Source: Rhizobium sp. P40RR-XXII
Lineage (GTDB): Bacteria; Pseudomonadota; Alphaproteobacteria; Rhizobiales; Rhizobiaceae
DNA: 64,000 nt
Reading direction: 5' to 3'
NCBI RefSeq assembly: GCF_012641405.1
Contig: NZ_JABAII010000006.1
Span: 124,001 to 188,000, forward strand
Within the stretch, counting starts at the first letter, position 1. Each line of letters opens with the position of its first letter. This document shows positions 9,075 through 17,014 of the stretch, one piece after another. The translations under genes were made by a program, and so were the position numbers. The notes under the pieces were generated by a model, which did not search any database, was not told the DNA's origin, and saw only the letters and a program-made list of their open reading frames with translations.

Positions 9075-9710
9075 TCACCCGTTATTGGCTTCCATCGCCC
9101 GGTACGCCGCGCTGAAGCCGCTAAGAGATATGGGAAGCTCCGCCATATTTCCCTGCATCATGCGGATCGAAACTTTTCCCGATTTTTCCTTCAACAGAGC
9201 ATCGAGCATTCCAGGCGGGCACAGGCCCTCCACGAGGCAGCCCTGGTTGGTGCAGCGAGATACCTTTGCCATCGTCGAATATTTGCCGCCAAAGCCGATC
9301 TTGACGCCGGCCTGGATGGAGAAACCGAGTGGAAGAGCCATCTGCATGCCGACCTTGTTTTCAGCGGAGCGCGCCATGCTGACCACCAGGAAGACTTGCT
9401 TCTGATCCGGCGATGTCAACCGGTACATGATTTGGCAGGGAGGTTTCATCGTTTTGTCGGTGCTGCATTGCAACGTCCATGCGTCGAACTTCTGTTCGGT
9501 GACCTGTGGGCCCGCGGGCGCAGCCGCCGGCGAGCCTGTCGACGGGGCTGGCATGACAGGCGCCGGACTGCTCTTGTCGGGTTCGGCCGTCCCCTTGGGA
9601 GGATCGGATTGCGGTGTCGTCGCGGTGTCGCCGCCGAACGCCGAAGGCGCCACGGCCTGTAAAAGCAAAAAAGCGATACAGCACATAGCTGACTGCCAAG
9701 GTGGACGCAT
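9075..9710 (-). CDS. Invasion-associated locus B (IalB) family periplasmic protein
   Basis: A 211-residue exported protein. A signal peptide (CCIAFLLLQAVAPSAFG) is followed by a Pro/Ala/Thr-rich linker and the IalB domain, recognised by FDAWTLQCSTD, the paired cysteines around CQIMYRL, and LPLGFSIQAGVKIGFGGK. IalB was named in Bartonella, where it aids erythrocyte entry; in free-living rhizobia the family is common and its biochemical job is unknown. Start at ATG 9710 behind GGAGGAG; a start at 9737 is possible but weaker. It lies between the sugar cassette and the curli region with no clear operon partner. Confidence 0.85.
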   Translation of the reverse strand: MRPPWQSAMCCIAFLLLQAVAPSAFGGDTATTPQSDPPKGTAEPDKSSPAPVMPAPSTGSPAAAPAGPQVTEQKFDAWTLQCSTDKTMKPPCQIMYRLTSPDQKQVFLVVSMARSAENKVGMQMALPLGFSIQAGVKIGFGGKYSTMAKVSRCTNQGCLVEGLCPPGMLDALLKEKSGKVSIRMMQGNMAELPISLSGFSAAYRAMEANNG

Positions 9711-9886
9711 GCACTCCTCCCATAATTTAATTTGCAATCCTACAATAAATGAACAATAATGTCGAATACATCGCGGGCAGATCGCAGTTCAATAAAGTAA
9801 ACTTATTATATAAAATCAATTTTCCCGCCGGAATGTGGGAATTTTGAATTTTTGTATTTCAATATACCTCCAAGGGATTAATTCAG

Positions 9887-10228
9887 ATGGCACAAATGAT
9901 CATTGCAAACCACGCTCTGGTCGTGTTGCTGGCACTGAGTGAAAGCGCTGTGTTTGGTGAGAGTTATCTGCAGCAGGCACCTCCTCTGGAAACGAACCCT
10001 GCTTTCGTTGAGCAGCTGCCGGAGACTTCCGTCGTGCCCGCGCCTCGGCCGCCAGCCGACAGCGGTAAGCTTTCGCATAGGCCAAGACAGCAAACGCGCG
10101 CACGGCCGCCGGCTCTCTTGGCAAACAGCATTTTTCCCAGCGTCGGCAGCGGCGTTACGGAGCGCACAGCGCCCGGGCCTGCAGACAATCGTCTGCCGAC
10201 GGTGGGATCGGGCACCGTGGGACATTGA
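9887..10228 (+). CDS. Small putative exported protein, unknown function
   Basis: A 113-residue frame with a hydrophobic N terminus (IIANHALVVLLALSESAVFG) resembling a signal peptide and a Pro/Arg-rich low-complexity remainder ending SVGSGVTERTAPGPADNRL. I recognise no family. A weak AAGGGATTAA precedes the ATG. The upstream 9711-9886 stretch is strongly AT-rich and promoter-like. A reverse-strand frame covers the same bases, so the call is tentative. Proximity to the curli operon and a similar small exported frame at 10424 make an envelope role conceivable. Confidence 0.42.
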   Translation: MAQMIIANHALVVLLALSESAVFGESYLQQAPPLETNPAFVEQLPETSVVPAPRPPADSGKLSHRPRQQTRARPPALLANSIFPSVGSGVTERTAPGPADNRLPTVGSGTVGH

Positions 10229-10423
10229 CGGCATTGCGATGGCTGGCAGGCGTAAAGGCGCAAGGCGGAAGCCTTAAGGCTGCGGCCAGAGCGATGCCGG
10301 CCAGGGAACTCCCGATGAGCGCGGAACCGAAAAGCGCGCATCCCGTTGAAATTTCGTGAGCGGCGTGTCCAAGACCGACAGCTCGATCTCGGTTCACAGC
10401 CATGATCCAGGAGCAGCATCGAA

Positions 10424-10690
10424 ATGATAAACTCCAATAAAGTCATTGTGGTTACAACCATCATGCTGGTTGCAGGCGCGCTTGGTCCGGCGCATGCCTT
10501 TGCCAAGGATCAGTCCATCATTCGGCGTCCCGGATTTTCAGAGACCCGTATTCCCCAGGTCAACGGGCGTGTTCCCATCAGGAAGAGCGGCAATCTTGAG
10601 AAAGGAACCGCCGCAGCCAAGTCAGGCCAAAGCGGAACCGCCACCTGCGGACCCGACAACGCACAATCCGAATTCTGCCGGAAAAAATGA
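10424..10690 (+). CDS. Small putative secreted protein, unknown function
   Basis: An 88-residue protein with a convincing signal peptide (VIVVTTIMLVAGALGPAHAFA) and a short hydrophilic mature part containing two cysteines near the C terminus (TCGPDNAQSEFCRKK), which could form a disulfide in the periplasm. AGGAG lies about 11 bases before the ATG. It converges on csgG with 17 bases between. No family recognised. Confidence 0.58.
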   Translation: MINSNKVIVVTTIMLVAGALGPAHAFAKDQSIIRRPGFSETRIPQVNGRVPIRKSGNLEKGTAAAKSGQSGTATCGPDNAQSEFCRKK

Positions 10691-10707
10691 CGCGGCGCCG
10701 GCGGCAA

Positions 10708-11688
10708 TCACGAATTCGTCGGCTTGTCCTTGATCATGACCGGTCTTGATTCCGCCTCGACAGCCGGTTGCCCGGCGTTGACCACTGGAGGGTCGATAGC
10801 CGGCGCGATCGGGCGACCGTTCGCGTCAAGCTTGTATGTCATGGCTCTTTGATGCTGCTCCAGATACCGCATGAACGCGGCTCCAGCTGAGGCATCCTCG
10901 AATTCCCAAAGGCCGTTCTTCACGCCTTCGAAGATCAGCGAATAGACTGCGAGCTGTATCCCTTCCTGGACCCCCAGGGTCGTCGGCGCATTTCGTGTAA
11001 CGCCGCCTTCGATCTGGAGCAGCTGATCGACGCCGACGAAGCGGAACGCCGAGCCCTGCACCTGAACCGAATAGATGGTCTTGGTCGTGCTCACGGATGC
11101 AAGAACGCGACCCGTGCTGACACTCACCGCCCGCAGTGATACCGTCACGATATCCTTGCGGTATTGCGTGTTCCCGCCGATCCCAAGGTAGTTGGCGCCC
11201 ACGCCGCCGGTGGTTTCATTGGAATCATAGCCTATGACGCCGCCGTCGAGCAGGACGCCGGCAAACCGAAGCGGCGGTATGCCGCCGGCCTTTGCGCCGT
11301 ACACAGCTGCCCGCGTATTCTGGATGATCTGCCTCTCCTGCAGAAGCGACTGCAGGTCGGTGCGTTCGACGACGCTGAACCAATTGCCGTTGCCCGCCCT
11401 TGTCAGAACGTCGGTCAACAATTGCGCGCCGCCCTGCGTCAAAGCACGGGAATACTCGGCGAAGTTCTCGTTGGGTTTGTTTTGCCCGGTAAGATCGGGA
11501 AACGAGTAAACGGCCACATCAAGCTTTTGCTTGGGGCGCGGCAGGCTTTCCAGCGCCACACCCGTCTTCGTCGAGGGCATGAGGGTCGCTGGAGTACTCA
11601 TCGGATCAAGACTGCTGCCGGCAGCCGCGCAACCGCCTAAACCTAATCCGCACAAAATGGCTGCAACCGGAAAACCGACACGTGACAT
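10708..11688 (-). CDS. csgG: Curli secretion-pore lipoprotein CsgG
   Basis: A 326-residue outer-membrane lipoprotein forming the secretion channel for curlin subunits. The N terminus MSRVGFPVAAILCGLGLGGC carries a lipobox (LGGC) with Cys20 as the lipidated residue. The CsgG domain follows: DVAVYSFPDLTGQNKPN, WFSVVERTDLQSLLQERQII and FAGVLLDGGVIGYDSNETTG, all strong family signatures. The C-terminal ~50 residues are an added Pro-rich tail. The frame is open upstream to 12120, but that part is csgF DNA read in another frame. The SD is weak at ATG 11688. It ends the reverse-strand curli operon, 56 bases after csgF. Confidence 0.93.
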   Translation of the reverse strand: MSRVGFPVAAILCGLGLGGCAAAGSSLDPMSTPATLMPSTKTGVALESLPRPKQKLDVAVYSFPDLTGQNKPNENFAEYSRALTQGGAQLLTDVLTRAGNGNWFSVVERTDLQSLLQERQIIQNTRAAVYGAKAGGIPPLRFAGVLLDGGVIGYDSNETTGGVGANYLGIGGNTQYRKDIVTVSLRAVSVSTGRVLASVSTTKTIYSVQVQGSAFRFVGVDQLLQIEGGVTRNAPTTLGVQEGIQLAVYSLIFEGVKNGLWEFEDASAGAAFMRYLEQHQRAMTYKLDANGRPIAPAIDPPVVNAGQPAVEAESRPVMIKDKPTNS

Positions 11689-11744
11689 CGCCGCTCGAAT
11701 AAATCGCTCCCAACAGAATGGAATTTTCACGCAATCAATTTGGC

Positions 11745-12053
11745 TCAGGGATTGGCCGGCACCTGACCGTTTCCAATCACGATGATCGGAGACGTTCCGG
11801 TCGAGCCCGTACCCTGATTTACATTTCCGAGGTTGCCCAGCGCATCGTTGAGACCAGAGAGATCCGGCGTCTGTTGCTGACCGGACTTGACGCCGGCGCC
11901 TTGCGTCTGCGCCGTCGATAGAAGGAATGAGCCATTCAACGGGTTGCCGCCAAATGTCGGGTTGGTCGGCTGGTAGACCAATTGTCCTGCCAGAGCCGGC
12001 ACAGCCATAAGGGCCGTCAAACCGATTGCGGCTATCGTCACACGTACCATCAT
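11745..12053 (-). CDS. csgF: Curli assembly factor CsgF
   Basis: A 102-residue secreted protein that in enterobacteria plugs and extends the CsgG pore and anchors the nucleator CsgB. After a signal peptide ending AVPALAG the diagnostic stretch LVYQPTNPTFGGNPLNGSFL appears, which is the CsgG-binding segment in characterised CsgF proteins. The mature part is short and Gly/Asn/Gln-rich. Several ATGs are possible (12059, 12053, 12050); 12053 gives the best spacing from GGGAGG. Confidence 0.92.
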   Translation of the reverse strand: MMVRVTIAAIGLTALMAVPALAGQLVYQPTNPTFGGNPLNGSFLLSTAQTQGAGVKSGQQQTPDLSGLNDALGNLGNVNQGTGSTGTSPIIVIGNGQVPANP

Positions 12054-12094
12054 TACCATTCCCCTCCCTTGTTTCCGAACGGCGCCGCGCCCGT

Positions 12095-12613
12095 TCAACG
12101 CTTGATAAGCAAACCACCACCCGGCAAACGCGCGATCAGGACATTGACCGGGGCAGAACCGGCAGGCTGAAGAACGCTGACGCTCAAACCTGCTCCATTC
12201 AGCAATACGACGTTTGATTTGAGGTTATTCCCGGCCTGGAGCACATTTATATTGCCGTAGTTTCCGATAATTCCCGCAGTCGAAGTATTGTTCGCTCCGG
12301 ACTGAAAATGATACACGCTGTTGCGCGTGCCCATTTCCAGCGTCTGCGCCAGATTGTTGCCGTGCGCCGCAACCGGAGCCTCGGGCAAACCCACGACGCC
12401 GGCCGAAGCATAATTCGATGCGTGATGATATTGCTGCGGCGGCTGCTGGGGCGTCACGCCGCTAAACGGCACGGTCGTCGTCACATTGGTCGGAATCTGG
12501 ACCACATATGCGGTTTCGGCCCGGCATTCCGCGGCCGTCAAAGCAGTCAACGCGACCGCAGCGCCGAGCGCGAGTTTTGAACCGTTCAGGCATTTCATTC
12601 TGGTAATCCGCAT
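12095..12613 (-). CDS. csgB: Curlin-repeat protein, probable minor subunit/nucleator (CsgB-like)
   Basis: A 172-residue exported protein with a signal peptide (LALGAAVALTALTAAECRA), a Pro/Gln-rich spacer and then curlin-like repeats: NLAQTLEMGTRNSVYHFQ, followed by degenerate units around GNYGNINVLQAGNN. The C terminus is basic and hydrophobic (IARLPGGGLLIKR), as in CsgB, where the last repeat contacts the membrane and CsgF. Start at ATG 12613 behind GAGG; ATG 12598 overlaps the csgH stop as ATGA and is an equally good coupled start. Nucleator function is inferred from repeat number, end charge and gene order. Confidence 0.78.
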   Translation of the reverse strand: MRITRMKCLNGSKLALGAAVALTALTAAECRAETAYVVQIPTNVTTTVPFSGVTPQQPPQQYHHASNYASAGVVGLPEAPVAAHGNNLAQTLEMGTRNSVYHFQSGANNTSTAGIIGNYGNINVLQAGNNLKSNVVLLNGAGLSVSVLQPAGSAPVNVLIARLPGGGLLIKR

Positions 12614-13023
12614 TGTGATGTACCTCGATCGGTTTCGATCAATAGCCTTGCAGTCAGTTCCGTCTGGTCCGCCGCGTCGACCATCGTCGTGGCAAGAAGG
12701 CCATCCGAACCGGGCCGCAAAGCAAAACTGCCCTTTTGAATGCTCTGGCTCGTGCCAGCGGCGCTATGCTTGACGAGCACCAGCCTGTACCCCCCGGACA
12801 CCGCTTCCTCGGATCGAACGATGGCCTGCACCACAAGAAACTGCTCCTTCCTGTCCGTTTTTATCAAGCACTCGACACCAGCCTGCGATGAGGCCGGGAC
12901 GGCGCATGAGAACAGCAGGATCGAAAGGAAGAAAAGCTTCAGCGGCAAGTTGAACGCTGATGGCCCGCAATCTATCCCCGCGCATAGGACTGGCTCAGGC
13001 GATTTGAAGGAGGAGGCGGACAT
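12595..13023 (-). CDS. csgH: CsgH-like curli chaperone / amyloid inhibitor
   Basis: A 142-residue periplasmic protein. A late hydrophobic segment (LFFLSILLFSCAVPASSQ) is followed by an Ig-like beta-sandwich: VECLIKTDRKEQFLVVQAIV, SGGYRLVLVKHSAAGTSQS, GSFALRPGSDG and a terminal Cys in GTSQCGLPE that could pair with the Cys of VECLI. This pattern matches CsgH, the alphaproteobacterial protein shown to block CsgA amyloid formation in the periplasm. It lies between the major curlin and the CsgB-like gene and overlaps the latter. ATG 13023 was chosen; 13050 is an alternative. Confidence 0.82.
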   Translation of the reverse strand: MSASSFKSPEPVLCAGIDCGPSAFNLPLKLFFLSILLFSCAVPASSQAGVECLIKTDRKEQFLVVQAIVRSEEAVSGGYRLVLVKHSAAGTSQSIQKGSFALRPGSDGLLATTMVDAADQTELTARLLIETDRGTSQCGLPE

Positions 13024-13050
13024 TTGCTCTCGCCTCCTCCGTGGGCTCAC

Positions 13051-14145
13051 TCAGTGCTGGACCGTAACGGCCATGTTTCGATAGCCGAACTGCGCCGTGA
13101 CCGACGTGTTCGTCAGTGCACTCGCGCTGGCCTGAGAGGTAACGGCATAGTTACCCGTGCCGATCTGAACAGTTCCCTGAAGGTTGGAACCGCCGTAGGG
13201 GAACACGGTCTGCACGCCGGTCTGAGATGCCATCGCCGTATTGCGATAGCCGGCCTGCACGATCAGCGAATCGTTGGAGCCCAGCGGGTTGGCGATCTGA
13301 GAGGTCAAGGCGGTGTTGCCGACACCGAACTGCGCTGTCGCCGACTTGTTCACGCCGAAGAACGAGGACTGACCCGTGACGGCGAAGTTACGCCCGCCGG
13401 CCTGGAACGTGTCCTGTGAGTTATTGCCCCCCGCTTGATCGGCAAAGGATATGTTGCCCCAACCGAACTGCGTTGTCGAAGAGGAGTTGCCGTTGCTTCC
13501 GATAACGTCCCACTGGGAAGTTGCGGCGAAGTTCCCCGTACCGACCTGCAACGTTGTCTGATCGTTGTTGCCGCCGTCCTGCCCGACGATCGCGCCGTTG
13601 CCCCAGCCGAACTGCATGATATCGGACTTATTGGAGCCGGGCTTGCCGTCGGTCTGGGTCGTCGAGGCGAAATTCAGGCCGCCGACCTGCAGCGTATCCT
13701 GGGAGTTGTCCCCCTTGGACTGATCCGCGAAGGCGGAATTGCCGAAGCCGAACTGGCTGATCGTCGAGTTGTTTTCCGCCCCATCACGCTGCAGGGTGGA
13801 GGCAAAATTCAGGGTGCCGACCTGGAGGGTGCTCTGGTCGTTGGTCTTGCCCTTCTGGTCGGCAACCGCGAAATTGCCGGAACCAAACTGCAGGATAGCG
13901 GACGTATTGGACTTGGCCGTATCCTGGTTGGTGACCGCGAAATTGCCGAAGCCGTTCTGCAATGTCAGCGCTTGGTTGTTGCCGCTATTCTGGCTGACGA
14001 AAGCGCCGTTGAAGGCGCCCACCTGGCCGATAAATGATTCATTTTCCGCCGGTGTCGGTGGGCTTCCGCCATGCGGGCCAGCGGGGCCGGCAAGAGTCAA
14101 AGACGTACTTGCCAGCAAAATAGAGAGAGCTGCAATCGTCCTCAT
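13051..14145 (-). CDS. csgA: Major curlin subunit, 14-repeat CsgA-like amyloid protein
   Basis: A 364-residue secreted amyloid subunit. After a signal peptide (IAALSILLASTSLTLAG) and a short Gly/Pro spacer, the protein is an uninterrupted curlin array: the core QxGxxNxAx3Q recurs about every 22-28 residues and I count 14 QxGxxN cores (for example QFGSGN, QVGTLN, QFGWGN, QIGTGN). Escherichia coli CsgA has five. Most units alternate between QFG and QVG/QAG cores, suggesting duplication of a two-repeat block. Asn/Gln/Thr/Ser content is high and there are no cysteines after the signal. ATG 14145 follows GGGAGGATCAT. First gene of the operon; the regulatory region should be 14146-14463. Confidence 0.93.
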   Translation of the reverse strand: MRTIAALSILLASTSLTLAGPAGPHGGSPPTPAENESFIGQVGAFNGAFVSQNSGNNQALTLQNGFGNFAVTNQDTAKSNTSAILQFGSGNFAVADQKGKTNDQSTLQVGTLNFASTLQRDGAENNSTISQFGFGNSAFADQSKGDNSQDTLQVGGLNFASTTQTDGKPGSNKSDIMQFGWGNGAIVGQDGGNNDQTTLQVGTGNFAATSQWDVIGSNGNSSSTTQFGWGNISFADQAGGNNSQDTFQAGGRNFAVTGQSSFFGVNKSATAQFGVGNTALTSQIANPLGSNDSLIVQAGYRNTAMASQTGVQTVFPYGGSNLQGTVQIGTGNYAVTSQASASALTNTSVTAQFGYRNMAVTVQH

Positions 14146-14472
14146 ATGATCCTCCCTGTTATCCAAGACGGGGCAAGCGGTCATTCGCCGCCCTCAAGCT
14201 TGTTAATAAGCCGCCAGCGGAGAGCCGAACAAGAGAACCGTTCGTATTAGGACGACAACATCGGATCGCATCAAATATAAATGCCATACCTCAAAATGAG
14301 TAACGGATGAAACATGTATCGACATGACGTATCCGCTATACTCTTCTTTGACTATAACGAACTACGCCATCGGAAAGGCAAATAAATACAATCCAAATGT
14401 GCGGCAATTCATGATACCCTCAAGGAGGCCCGGCGAAAGGCTTGCCACATTATAATGGATTAGTTGACAGGC
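14146..14472. promoter_or_regulatory. Curli operon upstream region
   Basis: A divergent intergenic region of about 320 bases, AT-richer than the flanking genes. It contains the near-palindrome GCTTGTTAATAAGC (14198-14211) about 55 bases upstream of the curlin start, a possible regulator site. I cannot fix a -35/-10 pair with confidence for either direction. Confidence 0.3.
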
Positions 14473-14958
14473 ATGACTACGTTTGACAGTCTCGTAGCAT
14501 CCGAAGCAATCGTTAAAGTTGAGATTCAGCTTGGTGGAGGGCAGCTGCCTAAGCGGCTGCTTTTCGCGACCCCAAGCTTTGCGGAGTGGTTGAGTGAGCG
14601 CGTCGCCAAGAACGAACCATCGTCGCTAGGCGCTGTCCTCACCCCGATCGAACAGCTGGATTTTCTCTTTTATACGTTCGTCTCCGGGAAGCCTCTTATT
14701 CATTGCAGACAATTCCGGGCAATCCGGATCGAACGAAATGCAGTTTGGGAGTTGAAGACCGTCGATCTGCGCATATTCGGCTGGTTTGCCATGCGTGATT
14801 GCTTTGTGGCGGTTTTCGGGGACTGGGCCGACCATGTGAAAGATCATGATCTTTACCGTGGCTATCGGCTGGAGGTGCGCCGACTGCGCCGCGAGCTTGG
14901 TGTGGGTGATGCGTTGTGCGTTGAGGGAGTAAACCCGGAAGATGTCATTTCGGTTTGA
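14473..14958 (+). CDS. RelE/HigB (Gp49-like) toxin-family candidate
   Basis: A 161-residue protein whose second half has the RelE/Gp49 look: IRIERNAVWELKTVDLRIFG, then FVAVFGDWADHVKDHDLY and a basic helix RLEVRRLRRELG. Families with this pattern are mRNA-cleaving toxins or phage-derived proteins paired with an Xre-type antitoxin encoded just downstream, which is the arrangement here (17-base overlap with the next gene). It is longer than typical HigB (about 100 residues) because of an N-terminal extension of unknown role. TTG 14464 is an alternative start. Toxin activity is inferred only from pattern and context. Confidence 0.55.
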   Translation: MTTFDSLVASEAIVKVEIQLGGGQLPKRLLFATPSFAEWLSERVAKNEPSSLGAVLTPIEQLDFLFYTFVSGKPLIHCRQFRAIRIERNAVWELKTVDLRIFGWFAMRDCFVAVFGDWADHVKDHDLYRGYRLEVRRLRRELGVGDALCVEGVNPEDVISV

Positions 14959-15385
14959 GATAGGCGCGCGTGCGCGTGCGGCCAGCCGCTTCATCGCAAA
15001 CGTTCGCAGCGATCTCATTGCCGCCGCCGTCGAAAGGCGATCCCAAACGGGCTTTACGCAGCAGCAGCTCGCAGAGCAGGTGGGTGTCAGCCGACAGGAG
15101 TTGAACCGCTACTTTTGCGGGCAGAGAGAGCTTCCGCTTCGTTCGATCGCGGACCTGGCCTGGGCGCTCGACAAGGAGATTCACGTTGAACTGCGCGATC
15201 CGGCGGGTTTGACGCAAAACGGTTGCCTTGCTCAACCCGAAACACGCGCCGAGATACCGGCCGATATGCGGATCGAGACGCGGGCAGCCGTTCATTTCAT
15301 TAGCTTCGGCGAGGCCTTCTCCTGGAGCTCTTCGCGAGCAATCCGCACCATTATTGCCCGCGCCACTGCTGATAGGGACGATTGA
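14942..15385 (+). CDS. Xre-family HTH protein, probable antitoxin
   Basis: A 147-residue protein with a cro/C1-type helix-turn-helix at about residues 30-85: FTQQQLAEQVGVSRQELNRY followed by LPLRSIADLAWALDKEIHVE. The C-terminal part is unrecognised. It overlaps the preceding toxin-like gene and has GGAAG before the ATG, so translation is probably coupled. In toxin-antitoxin pairs of this order the second protein neutralises the toxin and represses the operon. Confidence 0.68.
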   Translation: MSFRFEIGARARAASRFIANVRSDLIAAAVERRSQTGFTQQQLAEQVGVSRQELNRYFCGQRELPLRSIADLAWALDKEIHVELRDPAGLTQNGCLAQPETRAEIPADMRIETRAAVHFISFGEAFSWSSSRAIRTIIARATADRDD

Positions 15386-15390
15386 AACAC

Positions 15391-15816
15391 ATGCGCTACG
15401 GATATTGCATCTTTTGCGATGACATTCGCACCGAAGTTGGCGAGAAGCTGAGCTTCATCGGCGTCTATAGCGGCGTGCTGATGCTGCCGGAATTTCCCAT
15501 TTCGCTGGCCAAGTTTTGCGTGCATGTGAATTTGGTCACCTTGGCGGCGGAACCTTACCGCTCGATCGTGCTGCGTTGCGTTGCCCCAGGAGACCAGCAG
15601 CCTCTTCTCGAGGAACGCTTGGAGTCAGCACAGCTCGACGAGCAGCGCGACCTGACGGATGGGTTCGAAACAAGCGACGGCCCCATGCACGTCGTGGTCG
15701 GCGCCAGCCTTGTCTTTTCACCATTGAGACTGCGCCGCCCGGGACTGCTGACGGTAAGCGCGATAATCGACGACAAGCCGGCGGAAATCGCCTCCCTGCG
15801 CGTAGCCCAGCGCTGA
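15391..15816 (+). CDS. Conserved hypothetical protein (DUF6941-like), third gene of the trio
   Basis: A 141-residue cytoplasmic protein without signal or membrane segment. The N-terminal signature YCIFCDDIRTEVGEKLSFIG then VYSGVLMLPEFP resembles small uncharacterised proteobacterial proteins; I believe they are grouped as DUF6941, but the assignment is from memory of the pattern. It starts five bases after the antitoxin-like gene and is probably cotranscribed. Function unknown. Confidence 0.6.
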   Translation: MRYGYCIFCDDIRTEVGEKLSFIGVYSGVLMLPEFPISLAKFCVHVNLVTLAAEPYRSIVLRCVAPGDQQPLLEERLESAQLDEQRDLTDGFETSDGPMHVVVGASLVFSPLRLRRPGLLTVSAIIDDKPAEIASLRVAQR

Positions 15817-16063
15817 TCGAGCTCTCAAAGTTCAGGGTCACTCGTCAACCGACGCCAGGATTCATCGGGCTATGTCCTTCCCCGAATCTTTGCGGTCCTG
15901 AGACGTACCGGCGCTTTAGAAGATATAGGCGCACATTTTCGCCAACGACTAATAAGGACTAACCGCGAGACGGCCAGTTTGCACGCCGGCTGGCCGGATC
16001 GCGGGATACTGACGGAATGGTTTTAGTCTGGCGAATATTTAGGGATTTGCGGCATAAACTTTT

Positions 16064-16082
16064 GGCGCCCCACCGGGGCGCC
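16064..16082. repeat. Perfect 8-bp hairpin between convergent genes
   Basis: GGCGCCCC (16064-16071), loop ACC, GGGGCGCC (16075-16082). It sits in the 415-base gap 15817-16231 between convergent genes, so a two-way terminator is conceivable, but neither side has a T-run. The rest of the gap holds a small CCCGA-TG-TCGGG hairpin near 16148 and no gene that I can support. Confidence 0.55.
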
Positions 16083-16231
16083 GTCGCTCTTCAGCAATCG
16101 GCCAGCGGATGCTCGCCCTACCGATAGTCCCGAACCCTGCCCTGCCCCGATGTCGGGACGGGTAGCCGCGAAATATATCAATGCGGGCTCATTAACATCG
16201 TTCCCGCAATCGGTGACCGACAGCGCAGACG

Positions 16232-16999
16232 TTAGCGGACGAGTTCGCGGATCTTATAGGCGACTTCCGTTCGGTTCGTCGCGTTTAGCTTCTTCATGAT
16301 GTTGCGAATGTGAACTTTGACTGTGCTCTCGCAAAGATCCATCTCGTAGGCGATGATCTTGTTCGCCTTTCCTCGCCTCAGCGCTTCAGCGACGACAACT
16401 TCACGTGGCGTGAAGAGGCTGTCGAGGCAGTCATTTCGGCTGGCCACAGGCGTAATCGCTTCTTTGGCGGCAAGAAGGCTGCTCGCCGGTACGAAGACGC
16501 CGCCTGCGCGAGCAAGAGCAACGGCCTCCGCGGCAACGCGTATCCCGACACTGGTCGGGATATAGCCGCGAGCTCCGCATTCCAGCGCGTGTAGGAGCTG
16601 CGCAAGCTCGTCGCCATCTGCGCCGACGATCACGGGGCTTGCCTGGAATCTCTCCACCAAGGCACAGATCTTCGCGCTGATGTCGGGGTCAGAGACTTTG
16701 CGTCCGCCGATCATGAAAAGAATTGCGGACGGCAGTACTTGCATATTGCGCGTTTGCCATTCGTCGAGCGATCCGACGGTGACGACATGCATGGCGTCGT
16801 CATACTCGCTTAGGCTCTTCGACAGGCATTCGCGATCCAGAGCGCGGGAATCGACGAGAAGAATGTAATCTTCCCACTCGTCGACGCCGGGCGTGCCGGA
16901 CGCAATGAACGGCCGCAAGGTCTCGGACGTTCGAACCGAAATAAGGCGTGCGCCCGCATCGGTGGTGAATTTTTCACTTGTGAGCATTTGTCCATTCAT
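16232..16999 (-). CDS. LuxR-type regulator with degenerate receiver domain
   Basis: A 255-residue regulator. The C-terminal LuxR/GerE helix-turn-helix is clear (LFTPREVVVAEALRRGKANK, then STVKVHIRNIMKKLNATNR). Residues ~30-160 have a receiver-like fold (YILLVDSRALDRECLSKSLS) but the strand that should carry the phospho-acceptor Asp reads AILFMIGGRKV, with no Asp. That architecture resembles CsgD/VpsT-type regulators of curli and EPS, which work without phosphorylation at the canonical site. Start uncertain (17008 and 16999 both possible); 16999 gives better spacing from GGGG. It lies between the curli operon and the EPS locus. Confidence 0.8.
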   Translation of the reverse strand: MNGQMLTSEKFTTDAGARLISVRTSETLRPFIASGTPGVDEWEDYILLVDSRALDRECLSKSLSEYDDAMHVVTVGSLDEWQTRNMQVLPSAILFMIGGRKVSDPDISAKICALVERFQASPVIVGADGDELAQLLHALECGARGYIPTSVGIRVAAEAVALARAGGVFVPASSLLAAKEAITPVASRNDCLDSLFTPREVVVAEALRRGKANKIIAYEMDLCESTVKVHIRNIMKKLNATNRTEVAYKIRELVR

Positions 17000-17014
17000 G
17001 GCCGGCATCCCCAA

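Noticed and set aside
9711-10690. CsgE encoded by one of the small exported frames
   Set aside because: Neither shows CsgE-like sequence or its usual length of around 110 mature residues with conserved aromatic residues.
11689-12120. N-terminal extension of CsgG by 144 residues
   Set aside because: The extension is csgF DNA in another frame; the lipobox signal peptide at 11688 defines the true start.
16064-16082. Rho-independent terminator between convergent genes
   Set aside because: The stem is excellent, but neither strand has a T-run after it; kept only as a hairpin.
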